64,000 nucleotides of DNA from Mangifera indica (lineage: Eukaryota; Streptophyta; Magnoliopsida; Sapindales; Anacardiaceae), in the NCBI RefSeq assembly GCF_011075055.1, contig NC_058155.1, positions 8,899,537 through 8,963,536 of the forward strand. Direction: 5' to 3'. The position numbers and the translations under genes were made by a program. A model generated the notes under the pieces. It made no database searches and had not been told where the DNA came from. It saw only the letters and a list, made by a program, of their open reading frames with translations. Of this stretch, positions 47,351 to 59,445 are shown one piece after another (the first letter of the stretch is position 1; each line of letters opens with the position of its first letter).

Positions 47351-48377
47351 TCATGATTGTGTAATTAAATTTTTTTACCGTCGACACATTTTCAACCGTA
47401 TGTACAATTTTTTAACGTCATTGAAACTACGCATTTCCTGTCTTGCGTGTATCATCACTCTCTTCATTGACCCGCCCTAATTTTACCTTCCAACAATTAG
47501 GCGTGATGATTGTCAGTAAAAGACATTAATTCAGGTTTTTATATAACCTTCTATTGTTATGTTATTGATCTTTTTTATGCACTTCTTTAGGACCGTTTTA
47601 GTGTCACTCGGTTCGAACATTTTTAAAAGAAAGAGATGGTTATAGATTTATGTAGTATTTCAAGTTAGACAACTCCAAATCTAATACAGCCCAGTTCTTT
47701 TGTGAATATATGGGTCGCAGCTTATGATTTGGTATGTAATTCCTGTAATAAAAACCAAATCTAGTTGCAACTCCACTCTAGCTATCATTGATCTAGCTCA
47801 ATACGTTACCAAACTATTTGTTATCTTTCGCTTTGAATCAAAGAATGATCGAAACTACAAGAGTTGCTGCTAAGACTGCTTGGTCTAGAATTGCCTATAA
47901 TCTCTTTCTTTTCCCATTTGCCAGTTTATGTAAGAATCAATTCACTCCTCCTTGTTTGTTTATTTATGTTTCTCTTCAATGGCCAATAAGAGTGATCAGC
48001 TCACACAACTCAAATGAATAATCAATTCAATTTTGTTTTATTTCTTTTACGATGAGAATGAAGAGAATTGGGATTTAAATACGAGAGATAGAGATAGTGA
48101 TTTTAATTCTTTGTTTGTTAATTGATCGAAATAATGAGACACAACGGTTGAAGAAGAGTAAGATCTAAATCTTTTGAAAAATAAAGAAAAGAATGAAAAG
48201 AATCAAAGAAAAATATAAAGTAATTAAAGTGAAAATATAATTTAATTATATTATTAGAAATATAAATGATATTATCATATACAAGACAGAATAATAAAAG
48301 GGTGCAAAGTGGTAATTTCATTAGAGTTCCATGGTAATATCATTCTGGCTCTTGCAAATTGTCACTCGGCTGGTCAC
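47351..48377. other. intergenic, no gene seen
   Basis: AT-rich. Short open frames at 47818-48021 and 48118-48321 have no recognisable features. Confidence 0.4.
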
Positions 48378-48386
48378 TAATAAATA

Positions 48387-48652
48387 GGCCAAAAGACTTA
48401 TTTCCACCCAAGATTCAGTGTATTCTCAAACACTTATATGTGAAATTTTAAAAATTTAAAAATTTATCATTTTGTTAACATTTTTAATTAGAGTTAAAGG
48501 TCATTTAATTAAAAAAATTTAAATTTTATCATATTTTCTTTCTTAATTTAAAAATATAATAATATATTTTTATCTAAAATTTGAAAAGTAATTATTTTTC
48601 TCATTGGGTTCTTTCGTCACCAGAGACGGCAAAATTTGAAAGTCTTTCGGCT
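48387..48652. mobile_element. Mutator-like MITE, copy D (internally deleted)
   Basis: Starts GGCCAAAAGACTTATTTCC and ends AAGTCTTTCGGCT. Flanked by identical 9-bp TAATAAATA at 48378-48386 and 48653-48661. Only 266 bp long; the deletion reaches into the right inverted repeat. Confidence 0.8.
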
Positions 48653-48661
48653 TAATAAATA

Positions 48662-49089
48662 ATTAATAATGAACATGAAAATCTTACAACATTAATTTAT
48701 GCAATTCCCCCTGCACAATTGTTTACAAATTAAATCCCAAATGTTGATTTCCTAAAAACTGAACTTGTGTCACATAAATGCCCTGACCAGACCACAATTC
48801 ATTTGAAAATTCTTGGCCCTTTCTGTCTTTCATTAAACAATTCATATTCACACTTGATGCATCATAATAATATATATGTACATTTAATTGGAATATTATG
48901 TATTAATTCGAGAAAAACTTGCACCGGCATGGTTTTAAAAATAGATTGGATCGATCAGTCTAATCAGTTGAATTGTTAATTGTTAATCAAATCGATTGAA
49001 TTATACATAAAATCAGATTTGACCCGTTAATATAAAAAAATGATTTTTCTTTAAAAACTTGTTGTGAAAACTTGAATTAAACCTTATTT

Positions 49090-49142
<53 letters not shown>

Positions 49143-49474
49143 TTAAACTAAGTTTATTTTAATATTAAATAAGTGAAATTATATATTTAATTATAAATTA
49201 TATAAAAAAATTTTAAATATTATTTTTAAACAATTAGTCAGTCTAATCATTGATCACCAATTCGACTAAATTATCCTTTTTATTAGATTGATATCTGATT
49301 AGATTTAAAAAACATGGGCACCAAGTATACAAACAAACAGAGTGACATTCGGGATCATTATTTTGATGGGGAATAACTCTTCACAACTGCATTTCCCGTG
49401 GTGGGTTTATTATGCAACTGTTAGAAACCAGGTGGTACCACAGATAGTGATGGGAATCTTTTCAAATTAATTAA
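48662..49474. other. intergenic; (AT)24 microsatellite
   Basis: No gene. A pure (AT)24 tract lies at 49093-49140. Confidence 0.45.
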
Positions 49475-49483
49475 TCAAACGTA

Positions 49484-50304
49484 GGCCGAATGTCTATGTT
49501 CCACCCAAACTTTGATCATTTTCCATCTCTTAAATTTAAAAAGTTTGTTTTTCCACCTATCATTTACTTTCGTTAATAAAACCCATTACGTGGAAGGATA
49601 TAAAGAGCATTTATCATTGATATTTGTTGTACTGATGAAATAATAGACGGTTGTGAACATATTGTTTACACTTGTGATTATGAATATTATCAACGAACTA
49701 ATTAAATATAATTCTAATAAAATCATATTCAAAATTAGACAATTTGATTATAATTGTATTGAGATGATGTGATCTATCTAAATTATACCATCTTAATCTA
49801 ATTATGACTCAAATGCTTAAAAGTCTTCTCGTATATGGGTGTTTAAAGACCAAATCTAATTTCATTAATACACATTAATAAATCAGATGATGAGATCAAA
49901 CCCAACTCTCAATGTCGATATAAGTTAGATTCGATCTCTTCAACACTAGTATAGACCAAATCAAGGCTTTAAGAAATTGAAAGAGGCCTAATATGGCATT
50001 GGGGAAACCCGCTGAGGCATGTCCTAATAAGCAAACGATGAAGAGAAAGGAGGTGAGAGAGAATGGAAGAAGAGGGGGAAAGAGAAAAAAGGAATAAGGA
50101 AAAGAGCGATAAAAGAGGGATATTTTCAACTTGTTATCGACTATCAAAAGATACCTTAGACTTTTTATCAATTATTAGAGGATTTTTTAGACTTTTCGTT
50201 AACACTAACGCTAAAACTAATATGATATATCAACAGAACTGAATAGTAGGTGAAAAAATCAGATTTTTTTCCAAATTTAAGAGGTGGGAAATTGTCGTTC
50301 GGCA
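49484..50304. mobile_element. Mutator-like MITE, divergent subfamily
   Basis: Left end GGCCGAATGTCTATGTTCC and right end GTCGTTCGGCA are inverse at the tips. The left 80 bases resemble the ends at 46800 and 62900. Flanks ATCAAACGTA and ATCAAATACA agree at 7 of 10 positions, a weak target duplication. An open frame inside (49896-50171) has no family match. Confidence 0.55.
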
Positions 50305-50695
50305 ATCAAATACATACCACAATACCAGCCACAGCCTATTCAGTTTACAACTCGAAACATAAACAGTCACTCACATAACAAAAACCAAGTTGAGAGGAGA
50401 GAAAACTTGTGAATCTGTAATTTTAGTTCGTCTGAAACAAGCTAGAAACAGATCAAAACATAGGAGACAAGAACAAGTATAGACTGATTTATACTTGTAG
50501 GCACTTCTTAGATTCACATAAAATTAATAAGAACTTCAAAAACTAGCCCATTTGCATACAGATTAAGTCTTTTTTGAGAATATATAGCAGCCCCACGTAT
50601 CGATGGCCCTAGTCTCCTAGATATAGATACATAAGAAGCTAAAAATCTTCTTCTTCTTCTGTTTTTTTTTTTTTCTGGGAGGATTATCTTTTGAT
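50305..50695. other. 3' flank of the FLZ gene
   Basis: Spacer containing the FLZ 3' untranslated region on the minus strand, with a CTT-rich run at about 50648-50660. No other gene. Confidence 0.4.
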
Positions 50696-51379
50696 CTACA
50701 CAGCCGCCACAGTCCCACTCTTGGCGCCGCCGTTGGGAGATGCAGCTTGTTTCTTTGCTGAAGCAAACGAGCACTTCTCGTTCCTCTCATCTTGATTCAT
50801 TTGATATTGCCTGCATTCAAGGCTACAAAAAGCGCTATCTCCCCTGCGCAATTATTAATAAATCTTCTTCAATTCACTTATATTAACGTGAAGCTTTTCA
50901 TGGGAAAATCTAAATCAAGAGAAAAACTTTCACAAGAAAATATTTAAAGAGGCGGGGTTTAAATGGAAAAAACGAAGGCCACATCTCAGACTGAAAGAAA
51001 GACGGAGTCTTTGAAGATATAGAGGGAGAGAGAATTAGAGTGAGTACCTATACATGTATATGTCACGGCCGGGCACCAATCGACGTTTACAGAGACAACA
51101 AGCTCTCAAGAAGTGATCAGAGTCAGAAAAATCAGATGACCGTCTCCTATGATTATATCTCGGCCAGACCATGGACAAGAGCCGTTGATCTAAACTATCA
51201 TACCCACCGCCGCCGCCGCCGCCGCCCCCGTAAACTACCTGCTTCTGGCGTGTTGTAATATTGAAGGGGTTGTTCTGGTGATTATCTGCAACAGGTGCTG
51301 GTTCACCTATATCAAAGGTGATCTCACTGAGGCTTGTTGTTCGCTTCATTGAAGGACGAGGTCTCTTTCCCAACAACAT
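50696..51379 (-). CDS. FLZ: FCS-like zinc finger (FLZ, formerly DUF581) protein
   Basis: Exons 51379-51048 and 50843-50696 join in frame to 159 residues. The start [20 protein letters not shown] is the usual opening of this subgroup; the frame stays open upstream to ATG 51529, so a longer N-terminus is possible but less likely. The FLZ domain spans about residues 89-134: [33 protein letters not shown] and the following [11 protein letters not shown]. It has the paired CxxC and FCS motifs. FLZ proteins bind SnRK1 kinase and act as scaffolds in energy and stress signalling. A run of nine glycines (51-59) comes from a GCC-type repeat near 51208-51231. The domain is split by the intron as in relatives. 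Confidence 0.94.
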
Positions 51380-51660
51380 CTTTACTTCCTCTTGATTTTG
51401 TGGTGTCATTTGTTTATACAATTCACCCAGAAGAAGGATGATATTGGGAGAGAGAAAGGGGTAGAACTGAAGTTGAAGTGGAGACTGGAATATAAAAGAA
51501 GAGCCAGAAACTGAATCCGAGCCCTTCAATTTTTAACCTTAATAAATCTTTTGAATTTTAGGAAATCCACGTCAGCTTTGCCACTTGTTATTGTTAATAA
51601 ATTGATTAATTTTCCTTTTTGGTATACACAGTTTTGGATTCTCTCATTCCATCTAAGAGT
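51380..51660 (-). promoter_or_regulatory. FLZ leader and promoter region
   Basis: Sequence upstream of the chosen FLZ start. 51380-51529 is open in frame with the gene but probably leader. No clear TATA box could be assigned. Confidence 0.35.
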
Positions 51661-51712
51661 ACGTAACGTTTTCCCACCCAAATTTTAGCTTAAGATCCCT
51701 TTTTACACTTTA

Positions 51713-52199
51713 GAGGGTGTTTAGTTTAAGAAATATTTTATCATCAAAATTAAAAAATTATTTAAAAATAGATTAATTTAAAAATTATTAGATATAAATT
51801 ATTATTATATTTGATAAAATTTGATAAAATTGAGTAAATATATAATTATTGTGTTCAATGAAAGGTAATAAAAGAATACTAAAAAATTATTTTACTTAAA
51901 TATTTTTGGATATAACTTTTTTAAAGTATATGTCATATTATTTGTTATATAAATTAAAAATGAATGTATTTTAGTCTTAAAAAAATTAATAAATAAAAAT
52001 ATAATATAATAAAATCAATATTACTTTGGTAATTTTTAATATGTGATAATTAGATTACTATTTACATTATATGTCACATCACTATTGCCAATAAAATATT
52101 ATTATAATCTTTTATTACTGAAAAACCAAATAAAGTAATGTAAATAATAAAATATAAATTACTAAGGTAATTTTTTTATAAAGAAAACCAAATGACCCC
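51713..52199. mobile_element. PIF/Harbinger-like MITE, copy 4
   Basis: Begins GAGGGTGTTTAGTTTAAG and ends AAACCAAATGACCCC. TTA at 51710-51712 and 52200-52202. Interior matches the other copies, with more base changes. Confidence 0.75.
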
Positions 52200-52479
52200 T
52201 TAATAGGCATAAATAATATTTTTTTCACCTAAAATCAAATTATATTTTTAAAAAGTAATATTATTTATATCTACTTTTGACACACAAATATATACACATA
52301 TGAATTTGTCGTAATGTGATAAATCCATGTGTGAGCACACAAAACTAGGAAAGGATAAAATAGTAATTTTATTATATTATTTTGAAAAAAAACAATTATA
52401 TTATATCAGACTTGAATGTTTTAAAAATTGCAATTTAACCTTTAAAAGAATTAAAAACTCACAAATCAATCACTGAAAA

Positions 52480-53110
52480 TTTTACAAATCTCATATATTT
52501 TAAAAATATTATTACAATCCGATAATTTATAATATGAAATTTATACCTCTAGTTTGTTATATTTTATTCAATTCGTTGGGAATGTAATTATCATTTATAA
52601 AACTATTAGGGGTATATTAAAATGTTAAAAATTTTAAAAACATCTCTAAACATTTTTGAACTTCCAAAAACTCCTTAAAATTTTTATTAACACACCTAAA
52701 TTTTTAAAAATGATAGTTTTCCCTTAAATATATAATTATATATTATTAACACCCTTAGTTATAGAAAAATAGGAAAAGATATGAGGTAAAAGGAAAAATA
52801 AATAAATAGGTTTGAAATTAAGTAAGTTTTATATAATTTAAAATTAAGTGGGTTGTTATAAAATAAATCATTAAAATCTTTTCAAATTTTCATATATTTT
52901 GAAAATACATTATAGACACAACAGTTTATAATATGACATTCATACCCCTAATTTATTACATTTTATTAAATTTTTTAAGATATAATTATCATTTTTTAAA
53001 TTGTTGAATGACATATCAAAATTTTTAAAAATTTTGAAAATGACTAAACTTTTTTTAATTTTAAAAACCCCTTGAAAATTTTCTTTCCTATTCTTAATAT
53101 TTTAAAAAAT
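52480..53110. repeat. degenerate tandem duplication of about 420 bp
   Basis: Blocks such as CTCATATATTTTAAAAATA...TTATAATATGAAATTTATAC recur about 420 bases later as TTCATATATTTTGAAAATA...TTATAATATGACATTCATAC, followed by matching CCTAATTTATTACATTTTAT-type phrases. Confidence 0.5.
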
Positions 53111-53365
53111 TATAAATCTCTATCAACAAGAAGAGAGAAAGAAAGAGATAAGTGTTAAAGAAAAGAGAAATAAGTGAGCTTTTATACAATTTAATTATTT
53201 AAAGAATTTATTTTTAATTTTTGTCAATTTAAAATTATATTATAATTTTAAAAAATAAAATAGGAAGGATAAAATAATAATTTTACTTACTAAAACTGAT
53301 TTTTCTTTAACAAAATTTGACTTTGGATGATGAAAAAGTATTTAACACCAAACTTTGGGTGGGAA

Positions 53366-55328
53366 AATGCAATTCACTTCCTATCCAATGAGAGCACTTA
53401 AGTTTGGTCAAGTTCCATGCCCAGATTTTGGCACCTGACAGTACATATAAAGAGAACATTAGAGGGTGGAATCTCCCTTTTGGGATTTTTAAGAAATTAA
53501 AATTAAAAATTCTTTAAAATAAATGTGATATTTATAAACTTTGTAAATTATAATATTCTGATGCCATGATTGTACGTGTAATTTTCATACTTTGATTGTT
53601 CATATGATATGACATTATTGCCATCCTTAAACTTTTCTTTTCATTTTTTTTTTTTTCTAAAAGGTAAAGGAGAGTTGAGCATCATCTCTCATATTAATTA
53701 AATTTTAGGTTATCCATAATTTTATGTACATAAATAAATGACACTTTTTATTCAAAATCTAACTATCATTAACAAAAATTAGCTAATAAAATGGTAAAAA
53801 TATCATTTTATGTCTTTATGTAACAAGAGAAAACATCTTTGAATATTGTATTGCTTTTTTTATTTGGTTTTATTTCGACAAGATCTTTATTTTATGATTA
53901 CTTATTATTTGATTCATCCATAAATCTCGAGGATTTGAATAAAAATATGTGAAGAAGATGTTAGTTTATCATCAAAGAACAAATGTGTTGTCTATGAAAC
54001 ACATCAAATAAGAGATAGAAAATTGAATGAAAAGAAATAAATAAAACAAGAAAAGAGAATTAGAGAAACCAAGAGTTGTTAGTAAATACTCATCTCTATC
54101 CTATTTTTATAAATTGTCATTAATGTCATTGTTATTAGAGTCACTCGGAAATGTTGTTATCGTCATAACTATTAACACCGATAGTCTTATCACCATCTAA
54201 GTCCTCGTATTATAGCTATAAGTTTAGCAAAGATAGTAAGGTTTTAATGATAGTGATTGTCACAATAGTATTCATGATGGTGTTAAGAACATCCACGATT
54301 ATTATCAATAACCATCAACACATTACCATTAATATCACCACCACACTATCAAGTCACCCCGATCAACATTGTTGTCAACACCCATCATTAGCACGTAGAA
54401 CAAAAAGTCTTAAAAAGACCAAAAAGGAAAATTATTCATACTTAACAATGGTAACACCCATATGTTAGCACCACCACCACTTTAATTCTGAACACCTCCA
54501 TGAAAATATTGGCATTGTCACCTTCATCGCAAGCAACACCTAAATGGGTTTGTTGGATCTTGTTAGATTTAGCGTGTACCTATGTTGTCCTCAATGAAGT
54601 ACTTTGAACCGTCAAAATCGAAAGCACAGTCATTTAGTAAAGACTTGGAATGGTCAATGAGGTGTTTGGGTTCGTCGGTCTTGGCCTCCACCCACGCTAA
54701 CATGATTGACGGTGTGAATCTAGCAAGAGAGGAAGAGAGAGGTTTAATGTATAGGTAATATGGTAATTTAAACCTTTAGACTGTGTTGGAAATATATTTT
54801 CTCTTAGCAACTTCATATTTTAAGTGATAAAATATATCATTTTTCATTTAAGATTTGTCACAGCAATAGCAACAATAGATACAAAAATGAAGTGTATCAC
54901 ATCTAAAGTTGTATTAAACTAAAAAGCATTAATTTGATGTTAAGTATATAAATGGGTATACAAATTATATTATTATATAATTTAAAATTATTTTATTTTT
55001 AATTTAAAATAATTTAATTTTATATATTAAAAAATATATAGACATATTTTTATTAAATCACAATTCAGAGTTTCGAGGTTTCGGAAGTGGAGAATATGCT
55101 ACAGGTAGATGAAAAGTCTCATTCTCATAGCATATTGACTTTATGAGAGCGCTAAAAGAGATGAATTTCTAGCTTTATACGCAGAATTCCAGCACCTCAA
55201 TACGGGCTCATTTGTGGAGCTAGCATCTGAAAATATTTATAAGATTCCATAAGATTTTGATTGCGAGGCTGGCTTCTGAAGTACAAGATGTCTTGGGTAT
55301 CCACTTTTTAAATTTAGACATGATACCA
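53366..55328. other. intergenic; weak coding-like fragment at 54569-54703
   Basis: Mostly AT-rich. On the minus strand 54703-54569 reads a 44-codon frame opening MLAWVEAKTDEPKHLIDH with near-normal codon composition, ending in TAA. I do not recognise it; a transposon or exon remnant is possible. Confidence 0.35.
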
Positions 55329-55337
55329 TTTTTAATG

Positions 55338-56071
55338 GGCGAAAGGACTATTTCTCACCCAAGTTTTGATACATTTTTAATATTATATCTGTGAGGTTTG
55401 AAAAACTCAAAATCACATTTATAGAGTTTGAAAAACCTAAAATCTCATCTATGAGTCAATTTTCACTTAAAATCTTAGTTGGGATTAAAATAATCATTTA
55501 ATAAAAAATTTAAAAAACTAAAGTATTATTCGTTCGTCCCTCTCAGTTTGAAAACTGACAATTTTCTCCACCTGAAGTTTGAAACATCAACATTTCCCTC
55601 TTAGGGTTTGCAAACTATTGCCAAGACAGTGAAGTTCATTATCTCCGACCGCGTTAGCTTTCTCTTCTGACTTATCTCTCCCTGCTAATCAAATTCTAAC
55701 CATCGGTGAAACTGATTTCCTTTGACTTCATCTTTGTTGAGAAAATCGATTTCATTGGTGGTTGGGAATTGATCGACAGTGAGAGTCAATGTGGCCAGAG
55801 ACGACGAACTTTATCTTCTTTAATGATAGTTTACAAACCCTAAGGGGGAATATTGATTTTTCAAACTTTAGATAAAAAAGAATTATGAGATTTTTAAACT
55901 AAGAGAGATAAATATAATAAAACTTTATTTTTTAAAATTTTTGGTTAAATGACAGTTTTATTTTTAATCTTAACTGAGATTTTAAACAGAAATTAACTTA
56001 TGAGTGGGACTTTAAAATTTTCAAACTTTACGAATATAACTGAAAATGCATCAAAACTTGGGTCCTTGGCT
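55338..56071. mobile_element. Mutator-like MITE, copy E
   Basis: Starts GGCGAAAGGACTATTTCTC and ends ACTTGGGTCCTTGGCT; the right end has lost the block between GGG and TCCTT. Flanks TTTTTAATG (55329-55337) and TGTTTAATG (56072-56080) agree at 8 of 9 bases. Long inverted repeats pair about 55340-55560 with about 55840-56070. Confidence 0.8.
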
Positions 56072-56080
56072 TGTTTAATG

Positions 56081-56828
56081 ATATTAATATTAAAGTTTTT
56101 CACTTTCTTGTATCAGTGATGCTCTTTCTTAAAGTTTTCCTACTTTTAGTGGATGATGAGCTAAGACAGAGACATAAAGGACAATCATAAAGAGTTATAT
56201 TTTTGGTGCAAAGTTTAATTTAGGAAGGCAAGGCGATCATCCTGTTTAAAGCTATTTTTGTTTTTTGTATTTTACAAGCATGAGATGGGCTTATTTAACT
56301 TTAGCCAAGCCTCATTTTGTAGTGGAAGTTGCCTACCAGGAAACCAGCAGATAGTGTCATGGACTAAAATTCCCGATTTGTTCCTGCAATATTCCAAATT
56401 TCCGATACTATCTTCTCAAAAATCAGTTTTGCATGCATCCATATTATAGCTTAAGGTCATTAGTTTTATTTTATCTTAAACTCATCAATGGAGTAACTTC
56501 AATACCTGATCAGTTTATGTAAGAATGATCCAATCCTCTTTCAGTACGCCTCCAATTACATTGTGACGCCTTGCTGCTGGAACAACTCCAACAATCAACA
56601 ACACACCCACGAAACTAGCAATCAAACGCACTTACTCCGAAACATGCCTTCAGCTATGTTTACCCAAGCCCTTATCACACTCCATCGCTCACCAACCTTG
56701 AGTTGAGGCAATACTCATTAGGTTGGGTCGCAACCAGGCTTAGCCACTCTCTCTGTGAATCCTGATGGTCATAAGTATTTAATTTCTTTCACTACCTTTT
56801 CATAAAGGCAAATTTATTATAAATTAAA
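56081..56828. other. intergenic; unidentified complex sequence
   Basis: No gene identified. 56540-56760 has higher sequence complexity than its surroundings and could be an exon remnant, but all frames are broken. Confidence 0.35.
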
Positions 56829-57430
56829 GGTCAAAGGACTTATTCCCACGTAAGGTTTGTTACATTTCTAAATTAATACCTGTTAAGTATTGAAAACTTA
56901 AACACTCACTTGTGAGCTGTTAAAATTAACAAAATCAGTTAATGTTATCCATTTCTCTTTAGATTTAGAAACTAACAATTTTGTTTCATGATTAAACTTT
57001 AAAATATTATATTTTCTTTTTAGGGTTTCTTTCTTTTGTCCCTTTTTTTTATAACATTATCTCTGACTGACTTCTCTCTCTATTCCCTTTTCTGGTGCCA
57101 TCTCTAAACAAAGATGTCATCTTCGTTAGAGATGAAGATGATCGTTTTCATCACTAGAACACAAAATGATGAAGACAATGCTGGAAAAAGGAGGGAGAAA
57201 ACAAAGAAACCCTAAGGGAAAAATGTAATATTTTAAAGTTTAATCTTTAAAGAAAATTATTAATTTTCTAACTTATGGAGGAAATGAATAATATAATACT
57301 AATTAAACCAGTTAAACTTAACTTGTTTTATTAGTTTTAACAGCCTACGAGTAAATATTTGGGTTTTAATAATTAACGAATACCAATTTGGGAATACAAG
57401 AAACCTTGGGTGGGAACAAGTCCTTTGGCC
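56829..57430. mobile_element. Mutator-like MITE, copy F
   Basis: Starts GGTCAAAGGACTTATTCCC and ends GGGAACAAGTCCTTTGGCC. Flanks TAAATTAAA (56820-56828) and TATATTAAA (57431-57439) agree at 8 of 9 bases. The interior has ATCTTCGTTAGAGATGAAGA, the same type of TCTTCG/CGAAGA motif as copy A. Confidence 0.88.
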
Positions 57431-57439
57431 TATATTAAA

Positions 57440-59445
57440 TCTGAATCAGTCTAACCATAAGATGTTTCCGGTGACTTTGGAAATGAAGGCCATCTTTAAT
57501 ATGCAACAAAGTCTGAAAAAGATTAAGAAAACTCTGTTCTTTCAAAAATGATACAAGAAAGCGACACACACACAGAATAAAACCACATAAACTGTAAGAT
57601 TTATTTATTCTTCTCAATAATCTGGTGGTATATATAAATTGGAAAATGATTTTTCACTATTTATATGTCACCATCTCATTTCTTATTAATTGTCCCATCC
57701 CTTTCTGGAAAGAAAAAAAATTGTTCTTTCTTTTTCTGTGTCCCTCATTGACTTATAAATATCAAGTGACAAGGGATTGCTTAGCAGCTACGTAACCAGC
57801 GGCAAGTGGGCAACTAAGTAGATGTAACACAAAGTTTTCTTGTGCAGTATTGACTGGAGGCAACTCAACAAGGCATCACAGATTATAATATCTCCGATAA
57901 AATATTTGTATTGGCTGAGTTACCTGAGTATGAAAAGTTAAAAGAATCTATGCGAGATGTTGTCTTTTGCTGAATAGCTGTTACTGGAAAAGATCTAATG
58001 CATTTCTTTTGCAATAATGGATGTTTCCCACTAACACAGGCATGGACAAATACTTATGATAGCTGCAGAAAAGCCACGCGAGGCCGAGGATGTCGATTTT
58101 CTACGGCTATGGATTCCACTTATTGAAAGTTTGTTTCTTTGTGTCTAGTTTGTTGGTAGAAGGTTGGCTTGAAACCCAATTCTAGTAAACAACCAAAGTA
58201 AAGCTTTTGGTTACTTTGCCACGGTTGAATTCAAGTTTTTGTTATATTTATAAACTCTTGATTTATCTGATATAATAATTGTAAACTCAATCACTGAATT
58301 TCAAACTTACATGTTCAAGATCAGTTACCCGAAAAAAAAGGTTTTTGGTTACTTCTACTGTTAGTCCAAGTCCAAGTGCTTGTTGGGCCTCCGGTTTCAT
58401 ATCCATTAAGCTACCCTCACTCATCTATTATTGATTTACCAAAATACACATTATAATTGATTGAGCTATTTTTTTATTGTGATAAAAATATTTTAAAGAT
58501 TAATTATTTAAAAAATTATTATTATTATATTAAATAAAAATTGATGAATATAAATAATGAAATTTTTTTGTTAGATATTAAACATTCTTAAATATAATCT
58601 AATTGTTTTTTTTATTATTTGTAACATTATCGTTAATAATAAAAAATTATCAAAAAAATCAAATAAAATAATAAATCAAAAACACTTTTTTAGATGTATT
58701 TGATTTAGATAATCAAAGTTAAAAAATTATTTAATATAAATAATCATTATATTTAATTAAAAGTGGCTAAAGAATATTAATATACCAATCTACTTAAATG
58801 TTATTATATATAATTGTTTTAAAATATTTTTATATTATTTATTATATTAATTAAAAATAATATTATTTTTAAAAAAATTAATAAATAAAAATATAATTAT
58901 AATAAAATTAATATTATTTTTATAATTTTTTAAAACTGAATAGGACTAAATTTTAATTTTTAATCTATCATCAACCATTTGCCACGGCATCAATTCCGTC
59001 ACAGTTGACAAATTCACGATCCATGTGCTGCACTACAGCTGATTCTTACCTTACTCGCTTTCTTTAATTTTACTCTCTCTCCCCATGTGAGCACCGACAG
59101 CGCCCAGTAGCTGCAATTCATGATTCATCACTTCTTCTTCAGTATTTCCTACGCCGATTCTCCAACAAGACCAAACTCTATCCAATAAAACTACGCCACA
59201 TCATCAAAAATTTTAAAACGATTTCAGATGTGCGACACGTATCTAAACATACACTCATCCTAATAAGCACAAATATTTCTTGACGTGGCTCTTTAATTTT
59301 TATTCTTTTTCTCTCCCACTTTACTCATTGCCCTGTATCACTGCGTTTTTTGTGCTTTCATCCATCTGTTAGCTAAATTATTGGTACGTTTTCAGGCTCA
59401 GCTCATCTTGTGGTTCTACCTTCTACAACTCGCTCTCTCAGTACA
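57440..59445. other. intergenic; degenerate Harbinger-like MITE DNA; Ole e 1-like promoter
   Basis: 58450-58960 holds one or two strongly eroded copies of the Harbinger-like MITE family (TTTGATTTAGATAATCAAAG start at about 58700). 58980-59445 is less AT-rich and should hold the promoter and leader of the Ole e 1-like gene. No other gene seen. Confidence 0.45.

Larger units (their letters stand above)
51665..53365. repeat. possible large inverted-repeat element with nested MITE
   Basis: GTTTTCCCACCCAAATTTTAG near 51668 and CAAACTTTGGGTGGGAAAA near 53350 face each other as inverse ends like those of the GGCC-type MITEs, but I cannot define a target duplication. The interior contains a Harbinger-like MITE (51713-52199) and a 420-bp degenerate tandem duplication (about 52480-53110). 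Confidence 0.35.

Noticed and set aside
51040..51258. 72-codon plus-strand frame with RRRRRRPR
   Set aside because: Antisense shadow of the FLZ exon; the arginine run is the reverse reading of the glycine repeat.
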